Positions 34,779 through 45,500 are shown, counted from the stretch's first letter. The stretch: 64,000 nt of DNA from Mycobacterium hubeiense (GCF_002838065.1 NZ_PIZU01000018.1:1-64000); one strand, 5' to 3'. Notes: a model not told the origin generated them from the letters alone. Made by a program: numbers and translations.

Positions 34779-36254
34779 CTATTGCAGGCTGGCGGTTCCA
34801 TCGGCATGCACGGCCACCTTGGCCCCGGCAATGTCCTCGGCGACGGTGGCGGCGGCGTCGGCCTGCGACGTGATGACGGCGAGGGTGCGGGAGTCCTCTG
34901 GGGTCCGCACCGCCAGAAAGGCCTTCTCGGGCACGCCGTCGCGGGTGAACGGCGTGGTCCACGCTTCGACGGTGCCGACGCCAGACCATTCCACCGCCGC
35001 GGCGCGGGTGGGTTCGCGGTCAACCTCGGATTGGACGTCTTCCCAACGGAATTCGTGCGTCGGCGGCTCGGTGCCGTACACCCCGAAGCTGTGCTTGGTG
35101 AGATAGCCGCCGTTGGCGGTGATCAAGCCGAGTCGACCCGGGTTCGCGGTCAGCTGCTCGGCCATCGTCGCGAGCGAATGAGTCACGTAGTTGTTCCACG
35201 GGCCGCCCGCGAACGTCAGACCGCCGGTGACGGTCAGCGGCCGGCGCGAGTCGCCGATCGGCAAACCCAATTCGCGGGCGGCCACCTGCACAGCGGACGG
35301 GAAGCAGGAGTAGATGTCGATCAGGGCGATGTCGTCGAGGCTCGCGTTCGCCAGCTCCAGCACCCGCCGCCCACCGATGCGGATCGCCGGCGAGGTGTAG
35401 AACTCCGCGCGCTCGCCGATCGCATAGGTATCATGCGCATCCGTACCTGCATATGGGAAAACCCAACGCTCCGAAGGGATTTGGAGATACATCGCCTTCT
35501 CCGCGGACGCCAGGATCAGGGCCGCACCCTGATTCACCATGTTGTTGGAGTTCATCAGCTTGGTGTACGGCCAGCTGATCATCCGGTTGTCGGGGCCGGG
35601 TTGCCATATCTCGTCGGCGGACACCGCGTCGCGGCTCCAGGCGTGCGGGTTGTCCGCTGCCACTGCGCTGAACCCCGACCACAGGTTGCCGATGCGGCGG
35701 CGGTGCTCCTGCGTCGACTCCCCCGCCGCGGTACGCAGCGCCTGCTCGAACATCGGGTACACGTAGGCGGGCCGGTCCAGTTTGATCCGGATTTCGGCGT
35801 CGCCGGCCATCGGTACCGGGTCCTCGGCGCTCTCGGCGAACGCAACCGAGTCGTCCTGACTCGTCCAGTCGGGTTTGGTGCCGCGTGCCCGCAGCCGGGT
35901 TCGGGTGCGCCAGGCTTCCGCCCCGGCGATCAGCACGACATCGACGCGGCCCGCCTGGATGTCCAGACACGCTTGGTTGACCAACGTCTGCGGCACGTTG
36001 CCGCCGATGCCGCTGTAGCGGGTGTCCGCAGCGTCGGCGCGGATCCGCTGCGCAAGCAGCAGGCCGGGGTCGCGGTAGCGCCACGACAACAGATTGACGA
36101 TGCGTACCGACTCGACGGCTTCGAGCACCCGCGGGTCGGCCGCGGCGCGAGCCGCCGCCTCCATCAGATCGACGGGTTCTACGCCGGGGTCGTCGTCGTA
36201 CTGGTTCACCTGGCCGTGGCCGATCAGCACCGGCGTTCTGGGGTCGACGGGCAT
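34779..36254 (-). CDS. Thiolase-like acetyl-CoA acetyltransferase/lipid-transfer-type protein, Rv1867-like
   Basis: The 491-residue protein belongs to the thiolase superfamily. The N-terminal RTPVLIGHGQVNQYD and a middle block VDVVLIAGAEAWRTR are typical, and the C-terminal region GLTFAGGPWNNYVTH, LITANGGYLTKHSFGVY and IDIYSCFPSAVQVAA hold the conserved Asn/Gly/Cys surroundings. The N-terminal nucleophile region reads LVNQACLD, so Cys is present. A C-terminal extension from about residue 400 is typical of the Rv1867 group. The ATG at 36254 is chosen; upstream sequence is not conserved-looking. It follows the CoA-transferase gene by 25 bases on the same strand, as Rv1866-Rv1867 do in Mtb, implying a shared acyl-CoA pathway. 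Confidence 0.87.
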   Translation of the reverse strand: MPVDPRTPVLIGHGQVNQYDDDPGVEPVDLMEAAARAAADPRVLEAVESVRIVNLLSWRYRDPGLLLAQRIRADAADTRYSGIGGNVPQTLVNQACLDIQAGRVDVVLIAGAEAWRTRTRLRARGTKPDWTSQDDSVAFAESAEDPVPMAGDAEIRIKLDRPAYVYPMFEQALRTAAGESTQEHRRRIGNLWSGFSAVAADNPHAWSRDAVSADEIWQPGPDNRMISWPYTKLMNSNNMVNQGAALILASAEKAMYLQIPSERWVFPYAGTDAHDTYAIGERAEFYTSPAIRIGGRRVLELANASLDDIALIDIYSCFPSAVQVAARELGLPIGDSRRPLTVTGGLTFAGGPWNNYVTHSLATMAEQLTANPGRLGLITANGGYLTKHSFGVYGTEPPTHEFRWEDVQSEVDREPTRAAAVEWSGVGTVEAWTTPFTRDGVPEKAFLAVRTPEDSRTLAVITSQADAAATVAEDIAGAKVAVHADGTASLQ

Positions 36255-36279
36255 TGCGCGCACCTTCCTCGTTCGCGCG

Positions 36280-38589
36280 TCATGAGGGTCCTTGGTGAGT
36301 AAACAGCACGCCGTCGGCGATGAGGCCATCGATGTCCTCGGTGGACAGCCCCAGCACCTTGTCGCAGATCTCGCGGGTGTGTTCGCCGGGCATCGGCGCC
36401 GGTCTCAACTCGGCACGCGGGATGTGGCGGTACGGCACCGGGGCGGTCTCGGTGGGCATCGGCGCGTCGAACAGCGGATGCTCCATGTCCGTGTACACCT
36501 TCCGGAACACCACCTGCGGGTCGGCCAGTACATCGACCGCGCGATTCATTGGGGCGGCGGGCACACCTGCGCGCTGCAGGGTTTCGGCGACCTCGGTCTT
36601 GTCACGGGCCGCCGTCCACTCGGCCGGCGCCGCCGACCCGATCACTTCGGCCAGCGCACGACGGTCGGCCTCGGATCGCACTGACACGACGCACCATTCG
36701 TCCTCACCGGCGCACGGGTACACACCGTGCGCGCTGCTGTTGTCGGTCACCGGAAGAGGGACGCCGCGCGCGGCCTCGGTGACATAGGCGACGGCGAGCT
36801 GGTTGACCGCGGCTTCGGCCTGCGAGATGTGCACCTGCGCACCGGATCCGGTGTAATGGCGGTGGATCAGTGCGGCCAACGCCGCGATCGCGGTGAGCCT
36901 GGCCGAGACGTGGTCGGGGAAGACGGTGGTGGCGTCGTAAAAGTTGCCGTCGTCCGCCCATAGCCGGGTGACTCCGGTGGCGGCACGGACCAGCGGGCCA
37001 TAACCCATCCGCCCGCTCCACGGTCCGGTGGCGCCGTAGGCGCTGCTTTCGGCGAGCACGATGTGCGGATTGAGCGTGCGCAGCTTCTCATACGAAAAGC
37101 CCAGTGATGCAAGGGTTCCCGGTTTGAAGTTGGCGAAGACGGCGTCGGCTCCCGACACCAGTCGGGCGAACAGATCGGCACCGGCCCGCGGGCGCAAATC
37201 CAGCCCGAGCGCGTATTCATTGCGGTGTGTCAGGGCCCAGGACCGGCTCATCACCGCCCCCGGAGGCGTCTGGCGCAGTCCGTCGGGATAGGCGGCGCTT
37301 TCCACCTTGATGACCTCAGCGCCGAGGTCGGCGAAGAGCCGGCCCAATTCACCCCCGGCCACGATCACGCCGAGATCGATGATTCGCAGGCCCTCGAACG
37401 GGCGCCGCGGGCCCGTCACGTCGGCGGCCAGGTGTTCGGATCGCGGTGTGAGCCAGACCGGTTCGTCCGCGCCGACACCAGGGGCGGGCCGTACGATGCC
37501 GGCATGGCGTCCGTCCACGACGAACGGGCCCGTCGGCGCCACGGCGCGGGTCCCCGGCGCAAGGTCGATGTCGGTCAATGCGCCGACGGCGCGAAAGTGC
37601 CCGGTGGTCAACGCTTCTGCGGGACTGAGTACCGGGGCGATGGGAACGCCGCGGGCCTGCCCCTCGGCGACCAGTTCGTCCCGGCTTCTCGATGCGCACA
37701 GCTCGGCCAGGAGTTCGTTGAGTTCGTGTGACGCGGCGTAACGCGCGGCGATGGTGTCGTATTTGGGGTCGCGGAACTGTTCCGGATCGCCGAGCCACAC
37801 CCGCATTCCGCGCCATTGCCGAGCCGAGAGCAGACAGATCCGGACGAATCCGTCTCGACAGGCGAAGATCGGATAGATCTGCTGATTGCGGGGCCGCCCG
37901 CGCCACAGTTCGTTGGCCCGCTTGAAGCCCACCGCGGCCTGGCCCTCCGAGCCGAACGGCGGATCGAGTCCAAGCAGGACCGCTTCGAGGCGGGAGAAGT
38001 CGAGGTAATCGCCTTGGCCGCAGCGCAATCGGTGATAGTACGCCACCAGGGTGGCCCATGCCGCCTGCACCGCCGCGGTGCCCGACGCGAGGCCCTCCGG
38101 TGGCAGCACCGGCCGGCCGGTGGTCGGACCCGACCGGGACAAGGCGGTCGACAGCGCATAGAGCACGGCGTCGGTGGCCTGCCACGCCGCGCGGGGACCC
38201 GTGCTGCCGAAATCGGTGACCGACAACACCACCAGTTGGCCGAACCGCTGCGACAGTTCCGCACACGACACCCCGAACGCGACGGCGTGGCCGGGAATAC
38301 CGCTGTCGACGACGACGTCGGCGGTACCGGCAAGATCGACAAACCGTTGCCGGTCAGCAGATTTCGCCGGATCCAGCACTGCGGCACGCTTGTTGGCGTT
38401 GTGCACGGCAAAGGAGACGCTCACACCGGCGACGGCGGGCAACGCATCCCGCGCCGCGCTGCCGCCGGGCGGTTCGATCTTGAGCACGTCAGCGCCCAGA
38501 TCGGCGAACAGCCGTGTCACCCCGTCGGATTCGGCGCCGCCCACATCCAGCACCCGCATCGAGGCGAGCGGCCCCTGCGTCTGATTCAC
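36280..38589 (-). CDS. Double-domain CaiB/BaiF (class III) CoA-transferase, Rv1866-like
   Basis: The 769-residue protein consists of two complete class III CoA-transferase domains in tandem. The first (about 6-365) begins GPLASMRVLDVGG, and the second (about 380-769) begins FEGLRIIDLGVIVAGGELG. Each has the VIKVE/VLKIEPPGG strand after the ADLGAEV turn. Single-domain members of about 400 residues form interlocked dimers, and the fusion would make such a dimer in one chain. The GTG at 38589 overlaps the stop of the upstream LLM gene (GTGA) and is preferred over the ATG at 38613. The acyl donor and acceptor are unknown; the thiolase-like gene downstream points to fatty-acid or sterol side-chain chemistry. 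Confidence 0.9.
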   Translation of the reverse strand: MNQTQGPLASMRVLDVGGAESDGVTRLFADLGADVLKIEPPGGSAARDALPAVAGVSVSFAVHNANKRAAVLDPAKSADRQRFVDLAGTADVVVDSGIPGHAVAFGVSCAELSQRFGQLVVLSVTDFGSTGPRAAWQATDAVLYALSTALSRSGPTTGRPVLPPEGLASGTAAVQAAWATLVAYYHRLRCGQGDYLDFSRLEAVLLGLDPPFGSEGQAAVGFKRANELWRGRPRNQQIYPIFACRDGFVRICLLSARQWRGMRVWLGDPEQFRDPKYDTIAARYAASHELNELLAELCASRSRDELVAEGQARGVPIAPVLSPAEALTTGHFRAVGALTDIDLAPGTRAVAPTGPFVVDGRHAGIVRPAPGVGADEPVWLTPRSEHLAADVTGPRRPFEGLRIIDLGVIVAGGELGRLFADLGAEVIKVESAAYPDGLRQTPPGAVMSRSWALTHRNEYALGLDLRPRAGADLFARLVSGADAVFANFKPGTLASLGFSYEKLRTLNPHIVLAESSAYGATGPWSGRMGYGPLVRAATGVTRLWADDGNFYDATTVFPDHVSARLTAIAALAALIHRHYTGSGAQVHISQAEAAVNQLAVAYVTEAARGVPLPVTDNSSAHGVYPCAGEDEWCVVSVRSEADRRALAEVIGSAAPAEWTAARDKTEVAETLQRAGVPAAPMNRAVDVLADPQVVFRKVYTDMEHPLFDAPMPTETAPVPYRHIPRAELRPAPMPGEHTREICDKVLGLSTEDIDGLIADGVLFTHQGPS

Positions 38590-39164
38590 TGCGCCAGCAG
38601 CCTTTCCACCCATTCCAGATGGGCGTCGGTTCCGGACACCACGAACATCAAATCCACGAAGACAGCGGGAAAGCCGTGGTCGGCGAGCGTCTCAATGGTG
38701 GCGGCAACCTGCTCGATTCCGATGCCTGCCGCGACATTGACACGGACGTAGGTGTGGATGGCCTGCGGGTCCCGCCCCGCCGCCCGGGCGGGCTCGTCGA
38801 TGACGATGCGTTGCCACTTTAATGCGTCGACGTGGTGCACGACGGGGTTGGTGGTCCACAGCACCTCCAGCACGTCCAGCGCCTCATCGAGCTGGGCACC
38901 GCGCCGGCGGAACGGCGCGCCTGCCGTCTGATACTCCTCGGGCGACCAGCAGATGCCGAAGCCGGGCAGCAGCCGCCCGCCGCTGATCCCGGCGATGCTG
39001 GTCAGCTGGCGGGCCAGCTGCACGGGCGGATACCACGCGGCGACGAGCACATTGCTGCCCAGCTTGACCCGGGTGGTCGCGGTCGCGGCCACTGTCAGCG
39101 CGACGAACGGATCGAGGCTGGCGCGGAACTCCTCGCCGAACTGCGGCAGCGCGAATCCCGGCAC
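38586..39164 (-). pseudogene. Internally deleted LLM-class F420-dependent oxidoreductase
   Basis: The 192-residue reading frame looks like an LLM-class enzyme (usually about 290-300 residues) from which two blocks are missing. The opening MPGFALPQFG runs straight into EEFRASLDPFVALTVAATAT, skipping the first barrel strands (about 50 residues) that hold part of the F420 site. After VLEVLWTTNPVVHH the sequence jumps to DALKWQRIVIDEPARAAGRD, losing about 60 residues. The frame stays open through both joins. The barrel cannot close normally, so it is probably a decaying gene, although translation may still matter for the GTGA-overlapping CoA-transferase gene downstream. A reduced but folded product cannot be excluded. 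Confidence 0.65.
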
Positions 39165-39235
39165 GCCCGCCAGGCTAATGCTTAACCCCCCGGCATTCGG
39201 GTATAGACCTCACGCATTGTTCACCCATCAGGACC

Positions 39236-41638
39236 ATGATGATCGAGATGACGACCGAGGCCCTATCCCCGACTCTGTCCGACGATGAACTCACTTTGAT
39301 CGACAGGTACTGGCGCGCCGCCAACTATCTGTCCGTCGGACAGATCTATCTGCTGGACAACCCGTTGCTGCAGGAGCCGCTGGCGCCGGAGCACGTCAAG
39401 CCGCGACTGCTCGGACACTGGGGCACCACGCCGGGACTGAACCTGATCTACGCGCACCTCAATCGCATCATCTGCGACCGCGACGTCGACGTCATCTACA
39501 TCACCGGACCCGGCCACGGCGGCCCGGGGCTGGTGGCCAACGCCTATCTGGAGGGCACCTACAGCGAGATCTATTCGGCCATTCCGCAGAACACCGAGGG
39601 CCTGCGAAAGCTGTTCCGCCAGTTCTCCTTTCCCGGCGGCATCCCCAGCCATGTGGCGTCTGAGACACCGGGTTCGATCCATGAGGGCGGTGAGCTCGGC
39701 TACGCGCTGGTGCACGCGTACGGCGCCGCGTTCGACAACCCGGAACTCGTGGTGGCCTGTGTGGTGGGCGACGGCGAGGCCGAGACCGGACCGTTGGCCG
39801 CGAGTTGGCACTCCAACAAGTTCCTCGACCCGGTCACCGACGGTGCGGTGCTGCCGATCCTGCATCTGAACGGTTACAAAATCGCCAATCCGACTGTGCT
39901 GTCGCGGATTCCGCAAGAAGAACTCGAATCGTTGATGTACGGCTACGGATACCGGCCGATCACCGTCGCCGGTGATGACGCGGCCAATGTGCATCAGCAG
40001 CTGGCGACCGCGCTGGACGAAGCCTTCGATCAGATTGCCGCGATCCAACGCGCCGCGCGGCTTGACCGCGAGGCCGGCCGACCGTTGTGGCCGATGATCA
40101 TTGTGCGCACACCGAAGGGATGGACGGGCCCCAAGGAGGTCGACGGCAAGAAGGTGGAAGGCACCTGGCGCTCGCATCAGGTGCCACTGGCCGAAACGCG
40201 TACCAACCCCGAACACCTTGCCCAGCTTGAGGAGTGGCTGCGCAGCTACCGACCCGATGAACTGTTCGACGAGGCCGGCGCGGTGCGGCCCGAACTGCGA
40301 CGACTTGCGCCCACCGGTGAGCGCCGGATGAGTGCCAACCCGCACGCCAACGGCGGACTGCTACTGCGGGAACTCGACCTGCCCGACTTCGCCGATTACG
40401 CCGTCGCCGTGGACAAACCGGCGACCGCGACCGCCGAGGCGACCAAGGTGCTGGGCACCTTCTTGCGAGATGTCATCGCCCGCAATCCCGATCGATTCCG
40501 TCTGATGGGTCCCGACGAGACGGCGTCGAACCGGCTATCGGCGGTGTATGACACGACCGACAAGGCCTGGCTGGCCGAGATCGAGGCCGACGACGAACAC
40601 CTCGCCGCCGACGGCCGCGTCATGGAGGTGCTGTCCGAGCACCTCTGCCAGGGCTGGCTCGAAGGTTATCTGCTGACCGGCCGGCATGGGCTGTTCAACT
40701 GCTACGAGGCGTTCGTGCACATCGTCGACTCGATGCTCAACCAGCACGCCAAGTGGCTGTCCAGTAGCGCCCGGCTCGATTGGCGGCGGCCTATCGCGTC
40801 GTTGAACTACCTCCTCACATCGCATGTCTGGCGCCAGGACCACAATGGCGCATCGCATCAGGATCCGGGCTTCATCGATCACGTGGCCAACAAGCGGCCC
40901 GAGGTGGTGCGGGTGTACCTGCCGCCGGACGCCAACACGCTGCTGTCGGTGGCCGATCACTGCCTGCGCAGCCGCCACTACATCAATGTGATCGTCGCCG
41001 GCAAGCAGCCCGCACTGACCTACCTCGACGTGGAGCAGGCGATCGCGCACTGCACGAGGGGCCTGGGCATCTGGGACTGGGCGAGCACCACAACCGGCGA
41101 GCCTGATGTCGTGCTGGGCTGTGCCGGCGACATCCCGACGCTGGAAACCCTTGCCGCGGCCGACATTCTGCGCCGCGAACTGCCCGAGTTGGGGGTGCGG
41201 GTGGTCAACGTCGTCGACATCATGCGGCTACAACCCGACACCGAACACCCGCACGGGCTGTCCGACCGCGAGTTCGACGCGCTGTTCACCACCGACAAGC
41301 CGGTGATCTTCGCCTATCACGGCTACCCGTGGCTGATCCATCGACTCGCCTACCGCCGTACCAACCATGCGCACATGCATGTTCGTGGATTCAAAGAACG
41401 AGGCACGACGACCACACCGTTCGACATGGTGATGCTCAACGACCTCGACCGGTTCCACCTCGTCATAGATGTCATCGACCGGGTCGACGGCCTGGCCGGA
41501 CAGGCCGCGTCGCTACGCCAGCGGATGACCGACGCCCGGCTGGCGGCGCGGCGCTACACCCGCGAGCACGGCGAGGACGACCCGGTCATCGCCGACTGGA
41601 CGTGGGACCACGACTACCGGCCGGCCAGCAAACTGTGA
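39236..41638 (+). CDS. xfp: Phosphoketolase (xylulose-5-phosphate/fructose-6-phosphate)
   Basis: The 800-residue thiamine-diphosphate enzyme is of normal family length. It splits xylulose-5-P or fructose-6-P with phosphate to give acetyl phosphate. Signature parts are [57 protein letters not shown] and the thiamine-site [20 protein letters not shown]. The C-terminal domain includes [20 protein letters not shown]. Three in-frame ATGs (39236, 39239, 39251) are possible starts and I used the first. No acetate kinase or phosphotransacetylase gene is adjacent. It stands alone between the minus-strand CoA-transferase unit and the CPBP gene, and would provide a bypass of glycolysis to acetyl-CoA. 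Confidence 0.95.
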   Translation: MMIEMTTEALSPTLSDDELTLIDRYWRAANYLSVGQIYLLDNPLLQEPLAPEHVKPRLLGHWGTTPGLNLIYAHLNRIICDRDVDVIYITGPGHGGPGLVANAYLEGTYSEIYSAIPQNTEGLRKLFRQFSFPGGIPSHVASETPGSIHEGGELGYALVHAYGAAFDNPELVVACVVGDGEAETGPLAASWHSNKFLDPVTDGAVLPILHLNGYKIANPTVLSRIPQEELESLMYGYGYRPITVAGDDAANVHQQLATALDEAFDQIAAIQRAARLDREAGRPLWPMIIVRTPKGWTGPKEVDGKKVEGTWRSHQVPLAETRTNPEHLAQLEEWLRSYRPDELFDEAGAVRPELRRLAPTGERRMSANPHANGGLLLRELDLPDFADYAVAVDKPATATAEATKVLGTFLRDVIARNPDRFRLMGPDETASNRLSAVYDTTDKAWLAEIEADDEHLAADGRVMEVLSEHLCQGWLEGYLLTGRHGLFNCYEAFVHIVDSMLNQHAKWLSSSARLDWRRPIASLNYLLTSHVWRQDHNGASHQDPGFIDHVANKRPEVVRVYLPPDANTLLSVADHCLRSRHYINVIVAGKQPALTYLDVEQAIAHCTRGLGIWDWASTTTGEPDVVLGCAGDIPTLETLAAADILRRELPELGVRVVNVVDIMRLQPDTEHPHGLSDREFDALFTTDKPVIFAYHGYPWLIHRLAYRRTNHAHMHVRGFKERGTTTTPFDMVMLNDLDRFHLVIDVIDRVDGLAGQAASLRQRMTDARLAARRYTREHGEDDPVIADWTWDHDYRPASKL

Positions 41639-41686
41639 CCAACTCCTCCGACCATGACGGCCAGCTCACCGGTATCATTACCGCAA

Positions 41687-42454
41687 ATGTCTGATGTCGC
41701 CGCGGTGGTGGAGCCGCATCCCCATCCGCTTGTCGGCCAGTTGTCCGCGTTGCATCATTTCCGCACCTACGTCGATATCGCGGTGGTCATCGTGGTGCTG
41801 GCGCTGACGAATCTCATCGCGCATTTCACCACGCCGTGGGCCAGCATCGCCACGGTTCCGGCGGCGGCCGTCGGGCTGCTTCTGCTCGTACGTGCACGCG
41901 GTCTGGGCTGGGCCGAACTGGGCCTGAGCCGCGAACACTGGAAGGCCGGTGCGGGCTATGCGCTGGCCGCGGTCGGCGTGGTCGGTGCGGTGATCGCGAT
42001 CGGCGCGCTGCTGCCCTGGACGCGGCCGATGTTCATGAACAACAACTACGCGACCATCTCGGGCGCGTTGATCGCGTCGATGATCATCATTCCGCTGCAG
42101 ACCGTGATCCCCGAGGAGTTGGCGTTTCGCGGCGTCCTTCAGGGCGCGCTGAACCGCGCCTGGGGGTTCCGCGGTGTCGCGGCCGCCGGTTCGTTGCTCT
42201 TCGGTCTCTGGCACATCGCCACCTCCCTGGGGCTGACCACCAGCAACGTCGGGTTCACCCGGGTGTTCGGCGGCGGGGTCGTGGGCACGATCGCCGGTGT
42301 GCTGCTCGCGGTGGTGGCCACCGCGGTCGCCGGTTTCATCTTTTCCTGGTTGCGGCGTCGCAGCGGCAGCCTGCTGGCGCCAATCGCGCTGCACTGGTCG
42401 CTCAACGGGCTCGGCGCGCTGGCGGCCGCCATGGTCTGGCACCTGTCGACCTGA
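41687..42454 (+). CDS. CPBP family intramembrane metalloprotease, Rv1863c-like
   Basis: The 255-residue membrane protein has about six to eight helices. The CPBP (Abi) motifs are present: EELAFRG with Glu143, Glu144 and Arg148, then SLLFGLWHIATS with a conserved His, and IALHWSLNGLG with the third-motif His and Asn. These residues form the metal and catalytic centre in the Rce1-like proteases that cleave inside membranes. The substrate is unknown; bacterial members are linked to self-immunity or signalling. Size and position beside adhA match Mtb Rv1863c. The ATG at 41687 is 48 bases after the phosphoketolase stop. Confidence 0.88.
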   Translation: MSDVAAVVEPHPHPLVGQLSALHHFRTYVDIAVVIVVLALTNLIAHFTTPWASIATVPAAAVGLLLLVRARGLGWAELGLSREHWKAGAGYALAAVGVVGAVIAIGALLPWTRPMFMNNNYATISGALIASMIIIPLQTVIPEELAFRGVLQGALNRAWGFRGVAAAGSLLFGLWHIATSLGLTTSNVGFTRVFGGGVVGTIAGVLLAVVATAVAGFIFSWLRRRSGSLLAPIALHWSLNGLGALAAAMVWHLST

Positions 42455-42463
42455 GGCACGCGC

Positions 42464-43480
42464 CTACATCAACAAGACCGCCGCACCCGCGATGCGGCCC
42501 TCGCTGAGGTCGGTCAGCGCATCGTCGGCGCGTGCGAGCGGATACTGCGGTGTCGTCACCTCGATACGATGCTCTGCGGCGAAGGACAGGAACGCGCGGG
42601 CGTCCGCCCGGGTATTCGACGTCACCGAACGCAGTTGGCGTTCTTGGAACAGATGGCGCTGATAGTTCAATGCGGGGATGTCGCTGAGATGGATGCCCGC
42701 GATCGCAAGAGTGCCGCCGCGATCCAGCGCCTCGAGTGCTGGTAACACCAGATCACCCACGGGCGCGAAGAGGATCGCCGCGTCGAGCGGCGCCGGCGGC
42801 CGGTCGGTGGCGCCCTGCGCCGAGGCTGCGCCGAGGGCCAACGCGAGCTCGCGTGCCTGCTCCCCGCGGGTCATGACGTGGACCTCCGCCCCTTGTGCGA
42901 TGGCCACCTGAGCGGTGATGTGTGCGCTGCCGCCAAATCCGTAGATGCCCAGTCGCCCGCCGGCGGGCAATTCGGCGCGCAACAGCGACCGGTAGCCGAT
43001 GATGCCCGCGCACAACAGCGGCGCAAGCTCGGTATCGGAATAGCCGGACGGCAGCGGATGCGCGTAATCGGCGGGCACCGTGGCGAATTCGGCGTATCCA
43101 CCGTCGGCGTCCCATCCGGTGTAGCGGGACTGCGGGCAGAGATTCTCGTGGCCACGCAGGCAGAACGCGCACTCGCCGCAGGTGTGGCGCAGCCAGGCGA
43201 TGCCGACGCGGTTGCCGACGGAGAACTCTGCGCCGGCGTCTGGACCGGTCGCCACCACTTCCCCGACCACCTCGTGGCCGGGCGTGACGCCGGGCCGATG
43301 CACGGGTAAGTCGCCCTCGGCCACATGCAGATCGGTGCGGCAGACACCGCAGGCCAGCACTCTGACGAGCAGTTCGCCCGAATCCGGCTGCGGCACGGGG
43401 GTGTTGACGCGTTCCAGTGGGCGGGTGCGCATCGGACCGGGACGGCGCACCCGCCAAGCGGTCATCGTGCCGGCGTTCAT
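42464..43480 (-). CDS. adhA: Zinc-dependent alcohol dehydrogenase AdhA
   Basis: The 338-residue medium-chain dehydrogenase has the catalytic zinc ligands in CGVCRTDLH and GHEVVG. The four structural-zinc cysteines lie in the stretch [15 protein letters not shown]. The NAD(P) site [15 protein letters not shown] is near residue 170. The enzyme oxidises primary alcohols or reduces aldehydes. Length and neighbours (CPBP gene on one side, apa/mod genes on the other) match Mtb Rv1862. The start is the ATG at 43480; the ATG at 43465 (MTAWRV) is equally possible. It converges with the CPBP gene, with 9 bases between stops. Confidence 0.93.
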   Translation of the reverse strand: MNAGTMTAWRVRRPGPMRTRPLERVNTPVPQPDSGELLVRVLACGVCRTDLHVAEGDLPVHRPGVTPGHEVVGEVVATGPDAGAEFSVGNRVGIAWLRHTCGECAFCLRGHENLCPQSRYTGWDADGGYAEFATVPADYAHPLPSGYSDTELAPLLCAGIIGYRSLLRAELPAGGRLGIYGFGGSAHITAQVAIAQGAEVHVMTRGEQARELALALGAASAQGATDRPPAPLDAAILFAPVGDLVLPALEALDRGGTLAIAGIHLSDIPALNYQRHLFQERQLRSVTSNTRADARAFLSFAAEHRIEVTTPQYPLARADDALTDLSEGRIAGAAVLLM

Positions 43481-44078
43481 CCTCTGCGGTGACTCCTGCC
43501 CGTCGCTGGCCACTCTGCAACGTCGTCGAGCGTAATCATTGCCCCTGCGGACCGTGACCGGCTAATCCGCGGTCACACAATCTGTGCCCAGCGGGTGTGC
43601 TTTCCGGGGCGATGCCAGGTGCGCTGATCAGCAGGTTTCGCTGACGGCAAAGTCAATTGCACACGCCGAGTGCTTGATTCGGCAAAGGTGGCGATCGAGC
43701 AAACGAAATCGTCTTTGTCGGCGCGTCGAAATACGGCTAGGCTTGCTAACAAGTGGCAACTCGCCGTGGGCGTGGCAGCTGCTTCGTCAGGGCGGCGCCG
43801 TCAGCCGTGGAGGTCGTGATGAGGAGCGCGGAATCACTGCTATACCAGTGTGAACCGTCGCCCCCCGACAGGGCGTGGCGCCTCGGTGGCCGTACGCGCG
43901 TGCGACCGAGATGCGACGGCTGGCAATCACCCGGAACCACAGATTCCACATCTGTCACTTCTGTAACAGGGCTTCGCCAGCAAACGATCGTCATGGCCGT
44001 CGCCCGCAAGGCGCGAGCGGCGGACCGAGCTTGCCGTGCCGGTGTAAGCCCCCGGCGCATCCACGGAGGAGAGAGAAG
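43481..44078. other. Long intergenic stretch upstream of the small secreted protein gene
   Basis: These 598 bases hold no convincing gene and are A/T-richer than their surroundings around 43620-43760. A short stem (GTGACCG / CGGTCAC) occurs near 43554. An 88-codon frame (43819-44082) has GGAGG five bases before its ATG and an ATGA overlap with the secreted protein gene, but it is full of codons rare in this genome (AGG, AGA, CTA, TCA). The most economical reading is a divergent promoter region plus a long 5' leader of the secreted protein mRNA. Confidence 0.5.
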
Positions 44079-44336
44079 ATGAAAACCCTTGCAGCACTTG
44101 CTATTAGCGCACTCGCCGCGGGCGGAATAGCTGTCGCTGCGGCCGCGCCGGCGAGCGCCGGGTGCCAAGGCGGCTGGACACCATGGGGCGGGGGCACCAC
44201 CTGCGACGGGCCGATCGCCGGCGACGGCACCTTCCAGCGATGCGTCACCGCAGGCGCCATGGGCTTCGGCGGCACCAACTGTTACCTGCTCAACGTGAAC
44301 AACCTCGCCGGCCAGGTGCCGTACGTCGGTCCGTAA
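44079..44336 (+). CDS. Small secreted protein with a CDGP...RC disulfide motif
   Basis: The 85-residue exported protein has a signal peptide (MKTLAALAISALAAGGIAVA, cleavage after PASA at about residue 27) and a mature part of about 58 residues with four cysteines: CQGG, TTCDGPIAGDG, FQRCVTAG and GTNCYLL. This short CDGP-x-DG-x-RC pattern occurs in several small mycobacterial cell-envelope proteins with no known function. The ATG at 44079 has GGAGGAGAG 7-9 bases upstream. It converges on apa with only 3 bases between stops. A function in the cell wall is likely but unproven. Confidence 0.85.
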   Translation: MKTLAALAISALAAGGIAVAAAAPASAGCQGGWTPWGGGTTCDGPIAGDGTFQRCVTAGAMGFGGTNCYLLNVNNLAGQVPYVGP

Positions 44337-44339
44337 GGC

Positions 44340-45314
44340 CTACGCCGGCGGGGGCATCATCTCCGGCGGCGCATCGGTCACCGGGACCGGAACACCGACC
44401 CCGGGCCGCGGCGGTGGCGCATTGGGATCTGCCGGCGGAGGCGGCGGCGCGTTCGGGTCCGGCGGCGGCGCAGCGGGCGGAGTCCATGGCCGGATCGAAT
44501 TGGCCAGCGTGACGGCCGCGTCCTTGTCGACCGGGTTGTTGGCCGACCCCAACCACACGACGAACCACCGTTCCGGCGTGCGCTGGCCGCGCGGCGTACC
44601 GGGTGCGGTCGGCTCACCGACCACGCCCGCCCAGATCTGGCCATTGGGCTTGTTGGTGTCGGTGAACTTCACCTCGTAGTAGGAGGCGACGCCGGGCGCG
44701 CCGTTCGCGTTCAGTTCAACCGTCTCCTGGTTGATCCGGGTGCCCGGGAACGGCATGAAGAATTCACCCATATCGGACGCCAGGCGCGCGGCGGCCTTGC
44801 TGTTGTCGGCCTCGGCACCCGCGAACAACTTCAGGTCCAGGCGCCCGAGCAGGATGCTGGTGTCGCTGGGCGGCTCCGGAGTGCCCTGCGGCGGAATCTT
44901 GGTCAACAGCGCCTGCCCGTACGACAGCTGAGTGGCGTCGGAGACCTTCCAGCCCGCCGGCACCACGTAACTGAAGCCGCCGGCCGCGTTGTTCTCTCGG
45001 CCCGGCTCGGGCGCGGGCGGCGCCGCGTTCGGGTCGGCGGGCGGTGGTGCGGCGCCAGGCGGAGGTGGCGGTGCGTTCGGGTCCGCGGGTGGCGGCACAG
45101 CACCCGGCGGCGGGGGTGGCGGCGCGTTCGGGTCCGCCGGCGGCGGCGCGGGCAGGAAGGTGTTGCCCGGCGGGGGCGGCGGAGGCGGCTCGGGGTCGGC
45201 ATGTGCCACCGTCGGCAAGGCCAGCGCCACTGCGGTGGCACCGGCCATCGCCGCGATAGCCAGCCTGTTCGAGATACCCCTGCGGTGTTCCGAATTCGCG
45301 TCCGGCTGCTCCAT
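44340..45314 (-). CDS. apa: Alanine/proline-rich secreted adhesin Apa (fibronectin attachment protein)
   Basis: The 324-residue secreted protein resembles Mtb Rv1860 (Apa/FAP, 45-47 kDa antigen). It has a signal peptide to about residue 39 (ALPTVAHA), then a proline-rich region with repeated [11 protein letters not shown] modules (about 40-105). A globular core (about 108-275) contains [20 protein letters not shown] and the fibronectin-binding segment around [13 protein letters not shown] second Pro-rich tail ends in MMPPPA. Mtb Apa is O-mannosylated on Thr residues in such Pro-rich regions. It stands alone between the small secreted protein gene and modC. The proline modules are exact or near-exact repeats, so copy number may vary among strains. 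Confidence 0.93.
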   Translation of the reverse strand: MEQPDANSEHRRGISNRLAIAAMAGATAVALALPTVAHADPEPPPPPPPGNTFLPAPPPADPNAPPPPPPGAVPPPADPNAPPPPPGAAPPPADPNAAPPAPEPGRENNAAGGFSYVVPAGWKVSDATQLSYGQALLTKIPPQGTPEPPSDTSILLGRLDLKLFAGAEADNSKAAARLASDMGEFFMPFPGTRINQETVELNANGAPGVASYYEVKFTDTNKPNGQIWAGVVGEPTAPGTPRGQRTPERWFVVWLGSANNPVDKDAAVTLANSIRPWTPPAAPPPDPNAPPPPPADPNAPPPRPGVGVPVPVTDAPPEMMPPPA

Positions 45315-45500
45315 GGGGATGAAACTACCGTGTTACCGCCGTGACGCAAGTGTGAGTTGCTCTTAGAGTGTTCAATCGTGATGTTGCTGGGGCGCGAAAA
45401 CCCGCTCCTCGCAAATGCATCCACCGATTGCTGGCACGACGGGGCCACCGCGCGCGTGCCGCGTGGGTCTACCGGTAAATCGTGACGTGGATCATTGCCG

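Noticed and set aside
43735..43755. IdeR box near GGCTAGGCTTGCTAAC
   Set aside because: It fits the consensus only if a base is deleted from the alignment.
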